Assembly: GCA_902771785.1 (NCBI GenBank) | Contig: CACXYH010000007.1 | Coordinates: 20,252-84,251, forward strand | Source of the DNA: an uncultured Prevotellaceae bacterium | Lineage (GTDB): Bacteria > Bacteroidota > Bacteroidia > Bacteroidales > Bacteroidaceae | Direction of reading: 5' to 3' | DNA length: 64,000 nucleotides | Shown: piece by piece, positions 44,581 to 51,975 of the stretch | Position numbering within the stretch: position 1 is the stretch's first letter | How the letters are laid out: every line of letters starts with the position of its first letter | Notes under the pieces: model-generated | What the model saw: only the letters and a program-made list of their open reading frames with translations | What the model was told of the DNA's origin: nothing | The model's database searches: none | Program-made: the position numbers and the translations under genes

Positions 44581-44611
44581 AAAAAGCCCATCGAAACAAT
44601 CGATGAGCTTT
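44581..44611 (-). terminator. Terminator after the tRNA-Asp pair
   Basis: On the minus strand AAAGCTCATCG, a 7-base loop, and CGATGGGCTTTTT form a stem with a T-run, 10 bases after the second tRNA-Asp. Confidence 0.8.
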
Positions 44612-44620
44612 AAATTGTTG

Positions 44621-44694
44621 CGGTGCGTACGAGATTCGAACTCGTGACCTCCTGCGTGACAGGCAGGCATTCTAACCTACTGAACTAACGCACC
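44621..44694 (-). tRNA. tRNA-Asp (GTC), copy 2
   Basis: 74 bases. The 7-bp acceptor GGTGCGT/ACGCACC closes, the anticodon loop CTGTCAC carries GTC, the T-arm is CGAGTTCGAATCTCG, and the discriminator is G as usual for Asp. CCA is not encoded. Same strand as, and identical to, the copy at 44730. Confidence 0.95.
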
Positions 44695-44729
44695 TCACTT
44701 TTCTGTGAGCATCCGAAACATTTCCTTTG

Positions 44730-44803
44730 CGGTGCGTACGAGATTCGAACTCGTGACCTCCTGCGTGACAGGCAGGCATTCTAACCTACTGAACTAACGC
44801 ACC
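44730..44803 (-). tRNA. tRNA-Asp (GTC), copy 1
   Basis: 74 bases, identical in sequence to the downstream copy, 35 bases away. Anticodon GTC, discriminator G, no encoded CCA. Both copies are driven by the TACCTTTG box at 44832. Confidence 0.95.
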
Positions 44804-44831
44804 TCTTGGGGTTGTTTTTCGTTTGCGGATG

Positions 44832-44839
44832 CAAAGGTA
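44832..44839 (-). promoter_or_regulatory. -7 box (TACCTTTG) for tRNA-Asp genes
   Basis: Minus-strand TTGTACCTTTGCATC, 28 bases before the first tRNA-Asp. Confidence 0.7.
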
Positions 44840-44865
44840 CAACTTTTCTTCGACTTAGAAGCAAG

Positions 44866-44890
44866 AAGCGCCCGATTATTTCGGGCGCTT
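44866..44890. terminator. Hairpin after DUF2490 gene
   Basis: A perfect 10-bp stem AAGCGCCCGA/TCGGGCGCTT with a 5-base loop, located 24 bases past the stop of the DUF2490-type gene. The T-run on the minus strand is weak, so termination efficiency is uncertain. Confidence 0.6.
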
Positions 44891-44913
44891 AACATTCTTT
44901 AATAACTATGCGG

Positions 44914-45666
44914 TCAGAACTTGTAGGTATAGCCAAATCCTATCACGTGTTTGTTGCCTTCTTCGTCGTCATCGTCGTATGCTTTCTGGAAGAGGTACCT
45001 CACGTCGAGCGAATGCTTCTTGGTGATTCGGAATTCCGATCCCAGCGACAGGCGCAGCTTGTCCATACCACTTCCTGCCACATAGGTTTCGCCAGCCACA
45101 TAGGGACGCACCATCTTACTCAGCTTGTACTTCAGCTGCAGTCGATTGCGCCATTTGTTGTTAGCCTTGCCGCTATAGGTATGCTCGTCGGCCTTTTCGC
45201 CCTCATAGCGGTCGTCGTCCTCATCCGTATAAGTCCAGTAGCGGTCTACGGTTCGCTCCGGTCGGTAGGTGTACTGCCAGCGTTCGCGCAACGAGACGCT
45301 CAGGTTACCAAACGACTTCGATGCCGTCAGCGACACGTTGAAGCGATGGCGTATGCCCCAATAGTCGGCATATTTCTTGCCGCTGTTGTTCACCTTGTAG
45401 ACATTGTCGTAGAGAAAGGAGTAGCCTGCCGAGGCCTTCAGCCAGTCGGTCAGCTTGTAGGAAACCCCTACCCCTGCACTCCATCGGTCTGTCTCCTGAT
45501 GGTTGTCGCGCGAGCGGTTCTCCAGCGACAGGTCAATGTCTAAGCGATTCGTGAGCTTCTTCTCAATATTCACTTCGTACCACATGCCAAAGTCGTCGCT
45601 CTGAGCCTTTGCGCCCGTGACAGCCACTGTGGCTGCCATGAGCATGATGATTAAACGTTTCTCCAT
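44914..45666 (-). CDS. DUF2490 outer-membrane beta-barrel protein
   Basis: 250 residues with a signal peptide (1-21, ending AKAQ). The body alternates amphipathic strands ending in aromatic residues (GMWYEVNIEKKLTNRLDIDLSLENR, RWSAGVGVSYKLTDWLKASAGYSFLYDN) and finishes with HVIGFGYTYKF, a typical outer-membrane barrel C-terminus. This pattern is DUF2490. It overlaps the DUF4956 gene by 16 bases and belongs to the VTC-DUF4956-DUF2490 operon. Cargo or ligand unknown. Confidence 0.85.
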   Translation of the reverse strand: MEKRLIIMLMAATVAVTGAKAQSDDFGMWYEVNIEKKLTNRLDIDLSLENRSRDNHQETDRWSAGVGVSYKLTDWLKASAGYSFLYDNVYKVNNSGKKYADYWGIRHRFNVSLTASKSFGNLSVSLRERWQYTYRPERTVDRYWTYTDEDDDRYEGEKADEHTYSGKANNKWRNRLQLKYKLSKMVRPYVAGETYVAGSGMDKLRLSLGSEFRITKKHSLDVRYLFQKAYDDDDEEGNKHVIGFGYTYKF

Positions 45667-46328
45667 TGTGATTTTCTTACTGTAAATTGTCCGTCAGCTT
45701 CGTTGAAGGTATCTCCGTCGTAGGTCACGCGCAGCACTACCGAGTCTCTCAGGTAGTCGATGCCTCCCACGTCGACCTTAATAATCTTGAGGCCCGTGCG
45801 CTGCTCCAGGTCGGCAACGAGTTCCTCGTATTTCTCGGGTTTTGCCAGTTCGGGCCGGTCATACTGTATGAGCTTTGTGCTGTGCAGCTTGAGCTTCTTC
45901 TCGCAGAGCATGATGGCTATTACCACGATAATGTCGATGATTATCAGCTTGCCCATGTCGCCCAGGTGGTTGGGAGCCTCGTCCTCAATATTGATCATGG
46001 CATGCACCACCGACAGGCAGACCACTATAAAGAGATAGGTCATCTCGCGCACAGGCATCGTGTCGGTGCGGTATCGCATGATGCTGAAGATGCCAAACAG
46101 TCCTAAGCCCACACCCATCGTAGCCTTGCCGCGGTCCATGCCCATCATGAAGTAGACAAGGAAGAAGATGGCAACGGAGATGAGCATGAAGGTGAAGTAG
46201 AAGTCGCGCCGGTGACACTTCTTGAAATAGAGCTGGTCGACGATAACCCAGTTGAAGATGATGCAGATGAAGAATCTCACCAATGCATTGTAGAAGTCGT
46301 TAGACAAGATACTTAGGATAGTTTCCAT
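45651..46328 (-). CDS. DUF4956 membrane protein
   Basis: 225 residues. Three to four membrane helices in the first half (FFICIIFNWVIVDQLYF, FMLISVAIFFLVYFMMGM, MTYLFIVVCLSVVHAMIN, IIIDIIVVIAIMLC) and a cytoplasmic domain in the second half (ELVADLEQRTGLKIIKVDVGGIDYLRDSVVLRVTY). This is the DUF4956 layout, often found beside VTC-domain proteins; here the VTC gene is immediately upstream with a 49-base gap. A role as membrane partner or transporter for the VTC product is inferred. Confidence 0.85.
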   Translation of the reverse strand: METILSILSNDFYNALVRFFICIIFNWVIVDQLYFKKCHRRDFYFTFMLISVAIFFLVYFMMGMDRGKATMGVGLGLFGIFSIMRYRTDTMPVREMTYLFIVVCLSVVHAMINIEDEAPNHLGDMGKLIIIDIIVVIAIMLCEKKLKLHSTKLIQYDRPELAKPEKYEELVADLEQRTGLKIIKVDVGGIDYLRDSVVLRVTYDGDTFNEADGQFTVRKSQWRNV

Positions 46329-46377
46329 AATTGGTACGTTTGATTGCTGTTATTACTGATTATTTACTTTGTTTGCT

Positions 46378-47130
46378 TTATTTCTCGAGAATGCGCTCCA
46401 CGTCTCTCAGCTTCTCCTTGAAGCGGTTCACGGGCAGCAGCTCGTTGGTGAGCGCCGCACCCATGCAGTATTTCGAGAAGCCGTGGGGATGTATATGCAG
46501 CTGGCGCAGCATGTCGAGCACGGGCGAGAACACCTGCCCGTCGCGCTTCAGCTCGATGATGACCAGCTGCCCCATGTCGCGGTCGGTGTGAGTGAGCACG
46601 TTGTGGAACTGTAGCGACGAGTCGATGGTGAGGCGTTCGGTCTTTCCTTTGTTCACCAATGTCACGCGGCGGAAGTAGTTGTGCATGTGAGGCACGAGCG
46701 TGTCTACTCCGAACTTCAGGTACTTAGCCAAGAAGACGCGTTTCTGCTCGTCGTGCAGGTCCATGTCGTCCACCTCTATGCGCTTCTTCTTGGTGCGTCC
46801 GTGGTTATTCTTCGTCTTTACCTCCATAAACTGCAGATGCGAGCTGACATAGGTGCGGAAGCGAATCTTCTGGCGGTTCACATGCCCATGCTGATGCTCC
46901 TTATACATGTCGAACCCCTGCGTGTCGAAGTAGGTGGTGTCATAGAGCATGTTGCGTTCGCCGTCGATGTCCTGCACATAGTAGTCCTGCCCTGCCATTG
47001 CCAGCAGTCTGAGCAGCTGCGGTATGGTGGTCACAAACTTTGTGTCCGTGCGGTTCATCAGTTTCACGCCCGACATTTCCTCGAGTGTGATAGGCTGGAA
47101 GCTGGCTATGCTCTCTTCTATGGTCATCAT
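46378..47130 (-). CDS. VTC-domain polyphosphate polymerase-like protein
   Basis: 250 residues. Resembles the VTC/CYTH-like tunnel domain: LMNRTDTKFVTT near residue 25, RFRTYVSSHLQFMEVKTKNNHGR with the ExK motif, KKKRIEV, and QLVIIELKRDG near the C-terminus. In yeast Vtc4 this domain makes polyphosphate from ATP with manganese; bacterial members are less studied. It is the first gene of an operon with a DUF4956 membrane protein and a DUF2490 barrel, which suggests a three-part envelope system. The ATG at 47127 is an equally good start. Confidence 0.83.
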   Translation of the reverse strand: MMTIEESIASFQPITLEEMSGVKLMNRTDTKFVTTIPQLLRLLAMAGQDYYVQDIDGERNMLYDTTYFDTQGFDMYKEHQHGHVNRQKIRFRTYVSSHLQFMEVKTKNNHGRTKKKRIEVDDMDLHDEQKRVFLAKYLKFGVDTLVPHMHNYFRRVTLVNKGKTERLTIDSSLQFHNVLTHTDRDMGQLVIIELKRDGQVFSPVLDMLRQLHIHPHGFSKYCMGAALTNELLPVNRFKEKLRDVERILEK

Positions 47131-47158
47131 CTGCAGTTTAGTTATTAATTATCGTTGG

Positions 47159-47166
47159 CAAAGGTA
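47159..47166 (-). promoter_or_regulatory. -7 box (TACCTTTG) for VTC operon
   Basis: Minus-strand TTACCTTTGCCAACG, 29 bases before the ATG at 47130. Confidence 0.7.
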
Positions 47167-47173
47167 AGAAAAA

Positions 47174-47214
47174 AAAAGCAGTTGACCAAAATATATTCAG
47201 CCAACTGCACTTTT
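47174..47214 (-). terminator. Terminator after C69 peptidase gene
   Basis: Minus-strand GCAGTTG and CAACTGC pair around a 17-base loop, followed by a run of T; a shorter T-run on the other side makes it partly bidirectional. It lies about 64 bases past the stop at 47278. Confidence 0.7.
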
Positions 47215-47277
47215 TGTTCAATCAAGTAATAATTTTGATACAAATATAAAACATATACCTTACGCCGGGGGCTCCGT

Positions 47278-48957
47278 CTACTTCTCGACTGGCTTCTCCA
47301 GCTTTGTTCCAGTCTGCTCTATGAGATAGCGTGCAAAGCGCTTCGAATAGCCCGGACGCTTCACGGTGGCGCCATTGCCGGTAGGCGTACGCATGAACTT
47401 CCCGTTCGACTCCGGACGCACTGCCATGTCGTTATACTTCACGATGAGGTGCAGGGCCAACTGCTTCCAGCGGGCCAACATCTGGTCGGCTTTCTGGCAG
47501 GAGTAGTCTGTCAGATAGGCTACGCGGGCCTGTCCTTCGAGCGTCAGGGCACGGTCTTCCACTTCCTTCTGAGCGCTGAAGTAGTCATGCTCGAGCGAGT
47601 CGCGCACCTGCTGCAGCGTGGGGAACATGAGCGAATAGCGCGGATAGACCATGTTCGACACCCAGTTCTCCACCCAGAAGGCGTTGTCCATCGAGAAGGT
47701 TATGTCGTCCACACCATCGGCAGCATAAGCCTTGGGCGCACGGGTAGTGCAGCAGTAGACAGGGGTATAGGCCACCATGTTGCCGTCGTCGTTGCCGAAC
47801 CAGAAGCATCCGCCCACCTCGCGTGGGAGCCACGAGCGCATCTGCGAGACAAACGACCAGGCCGTCTGCTGGGTCGACGTGGGGCGCTCGTTGAAGTAGT
47901 GCTTGCCGTCTACTTCGAAGTAGAGAGGTGTCGGGCGATAGGGCATGTCCCAGATGCCGCCTCCCATATCGTTGTCGAGCGCAAAGGGTGTGCCTTCGAA
48001 GTGGTCGCGCATGGCGGTCTGCACATCCTGCACGGTGAGTTTTCTGTTGGGTTTCACCCACAGTGGCATGGGTTCTGCGTCCTGTTTGATGCCTTCAGCC
48101 CAGGGAATGTACTGTTCCATCCCGTCGGCATAGCGATTGAAGAACTGCCACACACGGGCATCGCAGATGCGTCGCCCGGAGAAGTCGGGCTTAGCATAGG
48201 CCGCATTATACGAGAAGTCTTCGTCCTTGCCGCTATACCAGCCCATCTTGCGGGCATACGTCACGACGTTTTTCGAGTAGAGCACCGTCTCCTCGCCCTT
48301 CTTCACCTTCTGTTTCTTCGAAGGCATGAAGGTGGTGATGCGGCTCTGGTTGGCGTGTCCGCAAATCATGTCGTCGGGCACGCGAAGGGCAACCCACACC
48401 GTGCGCTCCTTGCTGATGCTGCGGTCGGCGGCACATCCCATCATCTCCATGATCCATGCTTCGTTAGGGTCGCAGATGGTGAAGGTTTCACCCTCTGAGC
48501 AGTAGCCGTACTGCTCAACGAGCGACGTCATCACGTCGATAGCCTCGCGTGCCGTCTTCGAGCGTTGCAGGGCAATGTAGATGAGCGAGCCATAGTCGAT
48601 GATGCCTGTCGAGTCGACCATCTCCTCGCGTCCGCCGAAGGTTGTTTCGCCGATGGTCACCTGCCATTCGTTGGTATTGCCTACCACGTTGTAGGTCTCG
48701 GCAGCTTCGGGTATCTCGCCTAAGTATTTATTGGTGTCCCACTCATAGATTTTCCGCATGTCGCCAGGCTGATGCTTGGCTGCGGGATAGTGGTAGAGGG
48801 GCATGAAAGCCCCATAAGAGTCGGCATTATAGCTGCATATCACGGAGCCGTCGGCAGAGGCCTTCTTGCCCACGATGAAGTTGGTGCAGGCCTGCGCCTC
48901 GTTCAGCGAACCATGCCATGCGGCAAATGCCAGGGCAATAATCAGTAAGCGTCTCAT
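47278..48957 (-). CDS. C69-family dipeptidase
   Basis: 559 residues from ATG 48957 (MRRLLIIALAFAAWHG); an ATG four codons earlier (48969) is possible, and longer readings use TTG. Signal peptide, then a new N-terminus at Cys24 (ACTNFIVGKKASADGSV), the Ntn-hydrolase nucleophile of PepD/C69 peptidases. Family motifs: GNTNEWQVTIGETTFGGREE, QRSKTAREAIDVMTSLVEQYGYCSEGE, CDPNEAWIMEMMG, ANQSRIT and EVGGCFWFGNDD. Probably exported to the periplasm or outer surface and degrades dipeptides. Last gene of the cstA-OMP-nadC-C69 run; its start lies 16 bases past the nadC stop. Confidence 0.9.
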   Translation of the reverse strand: MRRLLIIALAFAAWHGSLNEAQACTNFIVGKKASADGSVICSYNADSYGAFMPLYHYPAAKHQPGDMRKIYEWDTNKYLGEIPEAAETYNVVGNTNEWQVTIGETTFGGREEMVDSTGIIDYGSLIYIALQRSKTAREAIDVMTSLVEQYGYCSEGETFTICDPNEAWIMEMMGCAADRSISKERTVWVALRVPDDMICGHANQSRITTFMPSKKQKVKKGEETVLYSKNVVTYARKMGWYSGKDEDFSYNAAYAKPDFSGRRICDARVWQFFNRYADGMEQYIPWAEGIKQDAEPMPLWVKPNRKLTVQDVQTAMRDHFEGTPFALDNDMGGGIWDMPYRPTPLYFEVDGKHYFNERPTSTQQTAWSFVSQMRSWLPREVGGCFWFGNDDGNMVAYTPVYCCTTRAPKAYAADGVDDITFSMDNAFWVENWVSNMVYPRYSLMFPTLQQVRDSLEHDYFSAQKEVEDRALTLEGQARVAYLTDYSCQKADQMLARWKQLALHLIVKYNDMAVRPESNGKFMRTPTGNGATVKRPGYSKRFARYLIEQTGTKLEKPVEK

Positions 48958-48973
48958 AGTCGTGCGCATGGGT

Positions 48974-49849
48974 TTAGTCGTCAATCTTTAGTTTTGAGCT
49001 GTGGTCGGCCTTGAAGCTCATGTCGAGTCCCTTCACCGAGTGAGTGAGCGCACCCACGCTGATGAAGTCGACGCCCTGTTCGGCATAGTCGCGAATGGTG
49101 TCGTAGGTGATGCCGCCCGACGACTCGGTCTCGTACTTGCCTGCAATCAGGTCGACGGCCTTCTTTGTGTCGGGCACCGAGAAGTTGTCGAGCATGATGC
49201 GGTCTACGCCTCCGTGGTCGAGCACCTGCTGCAGCTCGTCGAACGAGCGCACCTCGATTTCTATCTTCAGGTCGAGCCCCTTCTCCTTCAAGTAGGCATG
49301 GCACCGGTCAATGGCGTTAGTAATGCCCCCGGCAAAGTCGATGTGGTTGTCTTTCAACAGAATCATGTCGAAGAGTCCTATGCGATGATTGCATCCGCCT
49401 CCTATTTTTACGGCCTGCTTCTCGAGCATGCGCATGCCGGGAGTAGTCTTTCGGGTGTCGAGCACACGGGTGTGAGTGCCCTCCAGCCGCTGCACGTAGC
49501 GGTCGGTCATGGTGGCAATGCCGCTCATGCGCTGCATGATGTTGAGCATCAGTCGCTCTGTCTGCAGCAGCGAGCGCACGCGGCCTGTCACAATCATGGC
49601 TATATCGCCTTTCTTCACCCTCGAGCCATCGCCCATGAGCACCTCTACCTTCATGTCGGGGTCGAAGCGGCGGAACACTTCCTTGGCCACCTCGACGCCA
49701 GCCAGGATTCCGTCTTCCTTGATCAGGAGGAGCGACTTGCCCATTGCTTCCTCAGGAATGCAGCAGAGCGTGGTATGGTCGCCGTCACCGATGTCTTCGG
49801 CAAACGACAAGTCAATCAGTTTGTCAACGAGTTCTTCTACTGATAGCAT
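48974..49849 (-). CDS. nadC: Nicotinate-nucleotide pyrophosphorylase (carboxylating)
   Basis: 291 residues. Makes nicotinate mononucleotide from quinolinate and PRPP for NAD synthesis. Markers: EDIGDGDHTTLCCIP, LNIMQRMSGIATMT, LDTRKTTPGMRMLEKQAVKIGGG, NHRIGLFDMILLKDNHI, and late IMLDNFSV with SSGGITYDTIRDYAEQGVDFISVG. The partner genes nadA and nadB are not in the window. In a run with a small outer-membrane protein upstream (32-base gap) and the C69 peptidase downstream, a mixed operon with no obvious common theme. Confidence 0.95.
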   Translation of the reverse strand: MLSVEELVDKLIDLSFAEDIGDGDHTTLCCIPEEAMGKSLLLIKEDGILAGVEVAKEVFRRFDPDMKVEVLMGDGSRVKKGDIAMIVTGRVRSLLQTERLMLNIMQRMSGIATMTDRYVQRLEGTHTRVLDTRKTTPGMRMLEKQAVKIGGGCNHRIGLFDMILLKDNHIDFAGGITNAIDRCHAYLKEKGLDLKIEIEVRSFDELQQVLDHGGVDRIMLDNFSVPDTKKAVDLIAGKYETESSGGITYDTIRDYAEQGVDFISVGALTHSVKGLDMSFKADHSSKLKIDD

Positions 49850-49881
49850 AATGATGTATGTGTGTGAAGTGTAAGGATGAA

Positions 49882-50361
49882 CTACTCAAAATAAATGCCG
49901 AAGTTGAGTCGGAAGCCCACGTTGTTGCAGTTGCGGCTCTTCGTGCTCTGGTTGTAATACACCTCTGGCTCAATGGTCACCGTGCGGTTCAGAAAGAAGG
50001 CATAGCCCAGATGAATGTTCGGCTGAAAGTCGTCGCAGCCATTCTGATGCACATAGTCGGCACCGGCCCCCAGGTAGAGTCCGTTCTGTTCGATGTAGTA
50101 GCGCAGGCCTACGCCAGCCCTCACGGCATTGGGTTCATACTTGCGGTAGCCGAAGTCGGCATTGGCCGTAATCATCCAGTCCTGCATGAAAAGGTAGCCC
50201 GCCTTTGCCTGAAGGTCGAGCTTGAACTTCGACTGGTCGCTGTAGTTCAGGTCGAGTCCCGAGAGACCGGCGCTGGTATAGAACTTGCCCTGCTCAAACT
50301 GGGCGAACGATGCGGCACTCATGGTCAGGGCCGCAATGAGCATCATGATTTTCTTCTTCAT
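49882..50361 (-). CDS. Small outer-membrane beta-barrel protein
   Basis: 159 residues with a signal peptide (1-20, ending ASFAQ). Eight or so short strands with aromatic ends (FYTSAGLSGLDLNYSDQ, FKLDLQAKAGYLFMQDWMITANADFGYRKYE, AGVGLRYYIEQNGLYLGAGADYV, VGFRLNFGIYFE), the pattern of the OmpX/PorT-like barrel group. C-terminal Phe-Glu end is atypical by one residue. Starts 8 bases after cstA and precedes nadC. Function unknown. Confidence 0.75.
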   Translation of the reverse strand: MKKKIMMLIAALTMSAASFAQFEQGKFYTSAGLSGLDLNYSDQSKFKLDLQAKAGYLFMQDWMITANADFGYRKYEPNAVRAGVGLRYYIEQNGLYLGAGADYVHQNGCDDFQPNIHLGYAFFLNRTVTIEPEVYYNQSTKSRNCNNVGFRLNFGIYFE

Positions 50362-50369
50362 ATCGTTAT

Positions 50370-51851
50370 TTAGTTTGTTTTTTCTGTTTTCTTATACCAC
50401 AGGCAGAACCACACCAACGCCGTGACGAACGTAGCGATGCTGATGGCGTAGGCTGCCACACCCTGTAGGTGGAATGCCTGCTCCGACACGAGATAGGTCA
50501 TGCAGACCACCGTCATGAAGAGGGCAGGAATGAGCGTGATGAAGTAGTTCTTCTTCTGGCGAACCAGATAGACGGTGATGGCCCAGAGCGTGAAGACGGA
50601 GAGCGTCTGGTTGCTCCAGCCGAACCAGCTCCAAATCACGTCGAAGCCCTCGGGATTGGCCATCTGCCAGATGAGCAGGGCAATCACGGCTGCAAACAGG
50701 GGCACGCAGATGTAGAGACGCTTGCGAATGCTCTTCTGTTCCAGGTGGATGAAGTCGGCCACGATCAGTCGTGCCGAGCGCAGGGCCGTGTCGCCGCTGG
50801 TGATGGGAGCAGCCACCACACCCAGAATGGCGAGGATGCTGCCGAAGAAGCCCAGCCAGTTTTCGCACACCAGGCTCACGATGCCAGGAGCAGCGCTCAG
50901 CACCTCCTTGCCGCCAGCCATCTCCTCGTAGCCTGCCGTAGGCTCGTTGTAGAAGAAGTACATGGCCACCGTAGCCCAGATGAGTGCCACCAGGCCTTCG
51001 GTAATCATCGAGCCGTAGAAGATGGGACGCCCCAGCTTCTCGTGCTTGATGCAACGGGCCATGAGCGGACTCTGCGTAGCGTGGAAGCCGCTGATGGCAC
51101 CACAGGCAATCGTGATGAAGAGGCAGGGGAACACGCTCTTCGTGAAGTTCAGGTGGTCAACGCCCCAGTTACCTAAGCCCGACTCCCACAATTCGGGAAT
51201 GTTGGGCTGCTTCACAAACAGCATGATGAGCAGGGCAGCTGCCATGAAGAGCAATGCAAAGGCGAAGAGGGGATACACCTTGCCGATGATCTTATCGATG
51301 GGCAGCATCGTGGCGATGAGGTAGTAGATGAAAATGACGATGATCCAGAACGTGCTGTCGCCCAGCAGACCTGCATCGGCCATGTTGCTGCCAAAGAGCT
51401 TCTGCAGCAGCGAGGCGGGGCTATACACAAACACCGCGCCCACCATCATCAGCAGGAACACCGAGAACACCAGCATCACCTGCTTGGGCGCATTGCCCAG
51501 ATAGCGGCCAATGATTTCAGGCAGGTTGGCACCACCATGACGCATCGAGAGCATGCCGCTCAGATAGTCGTGCGTAGCTCCGGCGAAGATGCAGCCGAGA
51601 ACAATCCACAGATAGGCCACCGGGCCGAACTTGGCACCCATGATGGCACCGAAGATGGGGCCCGTGCCGGCAATGTTCAGAAACTGAATCATGAATATTT
51701 TCCACGACGGCAGCACCACATAGTCCACCCCGTCGGCCATCGAGACTGCCGGAGTCTGCCTGTCGTCGACACCAAACACGCGCTCCACGAAACGGCCGTA
51801 GAGCACATAACCCAATACAAGAGCCACCAGGCTCACCATAAAAGTAATCAT
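50370..51851 (-). CDS. cstA: Carbon starvation protein CstA family transporter
   Basis: 493 residues with about 13 membrane helices. Characteristic segments: LNIAGTGPIFGAIMGAKFGPVAYLWI, GCIFAGATHDYLSGMLSMRHGGANLPEI, CGAISGFHATQSPLMARCIKHE and APITSGDTALRSARLIVADF. The family imports peptides or pyruvate; this short form lacks the C-terminal extension of E. coli CstA. First gene of the operon, with a TACCTTTG box 36 bases upstream. A peptide-import role would fit with the C69 dipeptidase at the end of the operon. Confidence 0.9.
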   Translation of the reverse strand: MITFMVSLVALVLGYVLYGRFVERVFGVDDRQTPAVSMADGVDYVVLPSWKIFMIQFLNIAGTGPIFGAIMGAKFGPVAYLWIVLGCIFAGATHDYLSGMLSMRHGGANLPEIIGRYLGNAPKQVMLVFSVFLLMMVGAVFVYSPASLLQKLFGSNMADAGLLGDSTFWIIVIFIYYLIATMLPIDKIIGKVYPLFAFALLFMAAALLIMLFVKQPNIPELWESGLGNWGVDHLNFTKSVFPCLFITIACGAISGFHATQSPLMARCIKHEKLGRPIFYGSMITEGLVALIWATVAMYFFYNEPTAGYEEMAGGKEVLSAAPGIVSLVCENWLGFFGSILAILGVVAAPITSGDTALRSARLIVADFIHLEQKSIRKRLYICVPLFAAVIALLIWQMANPEGFDVIWSWFGWSNQTLSVFTLWAITVYLVRQKKNYFITLIPALFMTVVCMTYLVSEQAFHLQGVAAYAISIATFVTALVWFCLWYKKTEKTN

Positions 51852-51886
51852 CTTTCTTCTTACAGTTTTAGTATCAATTTTGACTG

Positions 51887-51894
51887 CAAAGGTA
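51887..51894 (-). promoter_or_regulatory. -7 box (TACCTTTG) for cstA operon
   Basis: Minus-strand TATTTGTACCTTTGCAGTC, 36 bases before the ATG at 51851. Mirrors the box at 51938 with 43 bases between. Confidence 0.75.
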
Positions 51895-51937
51895 CAAATA
51901 AATATGAATTATGAATGATGAATTATGAATTATTTTG

Positions 51938-51945
51938 TAACTTTG
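51938..51945 (+). promoter_or_regulatory. -7 box (TAACTTTG) for glycoside hydrolase-like gene
   Basis: TTTTGTAACTTTGCAGC context. It excludes the ATG at 51925 and supports a start at 51976 or 51997. The space to the cstA box holds repeated GAATTATGAAT words. Confidence 0.75.
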
Positions 51946-51975
51946 CAGCAAAAATCACCAAAAAACGTAACTAAA

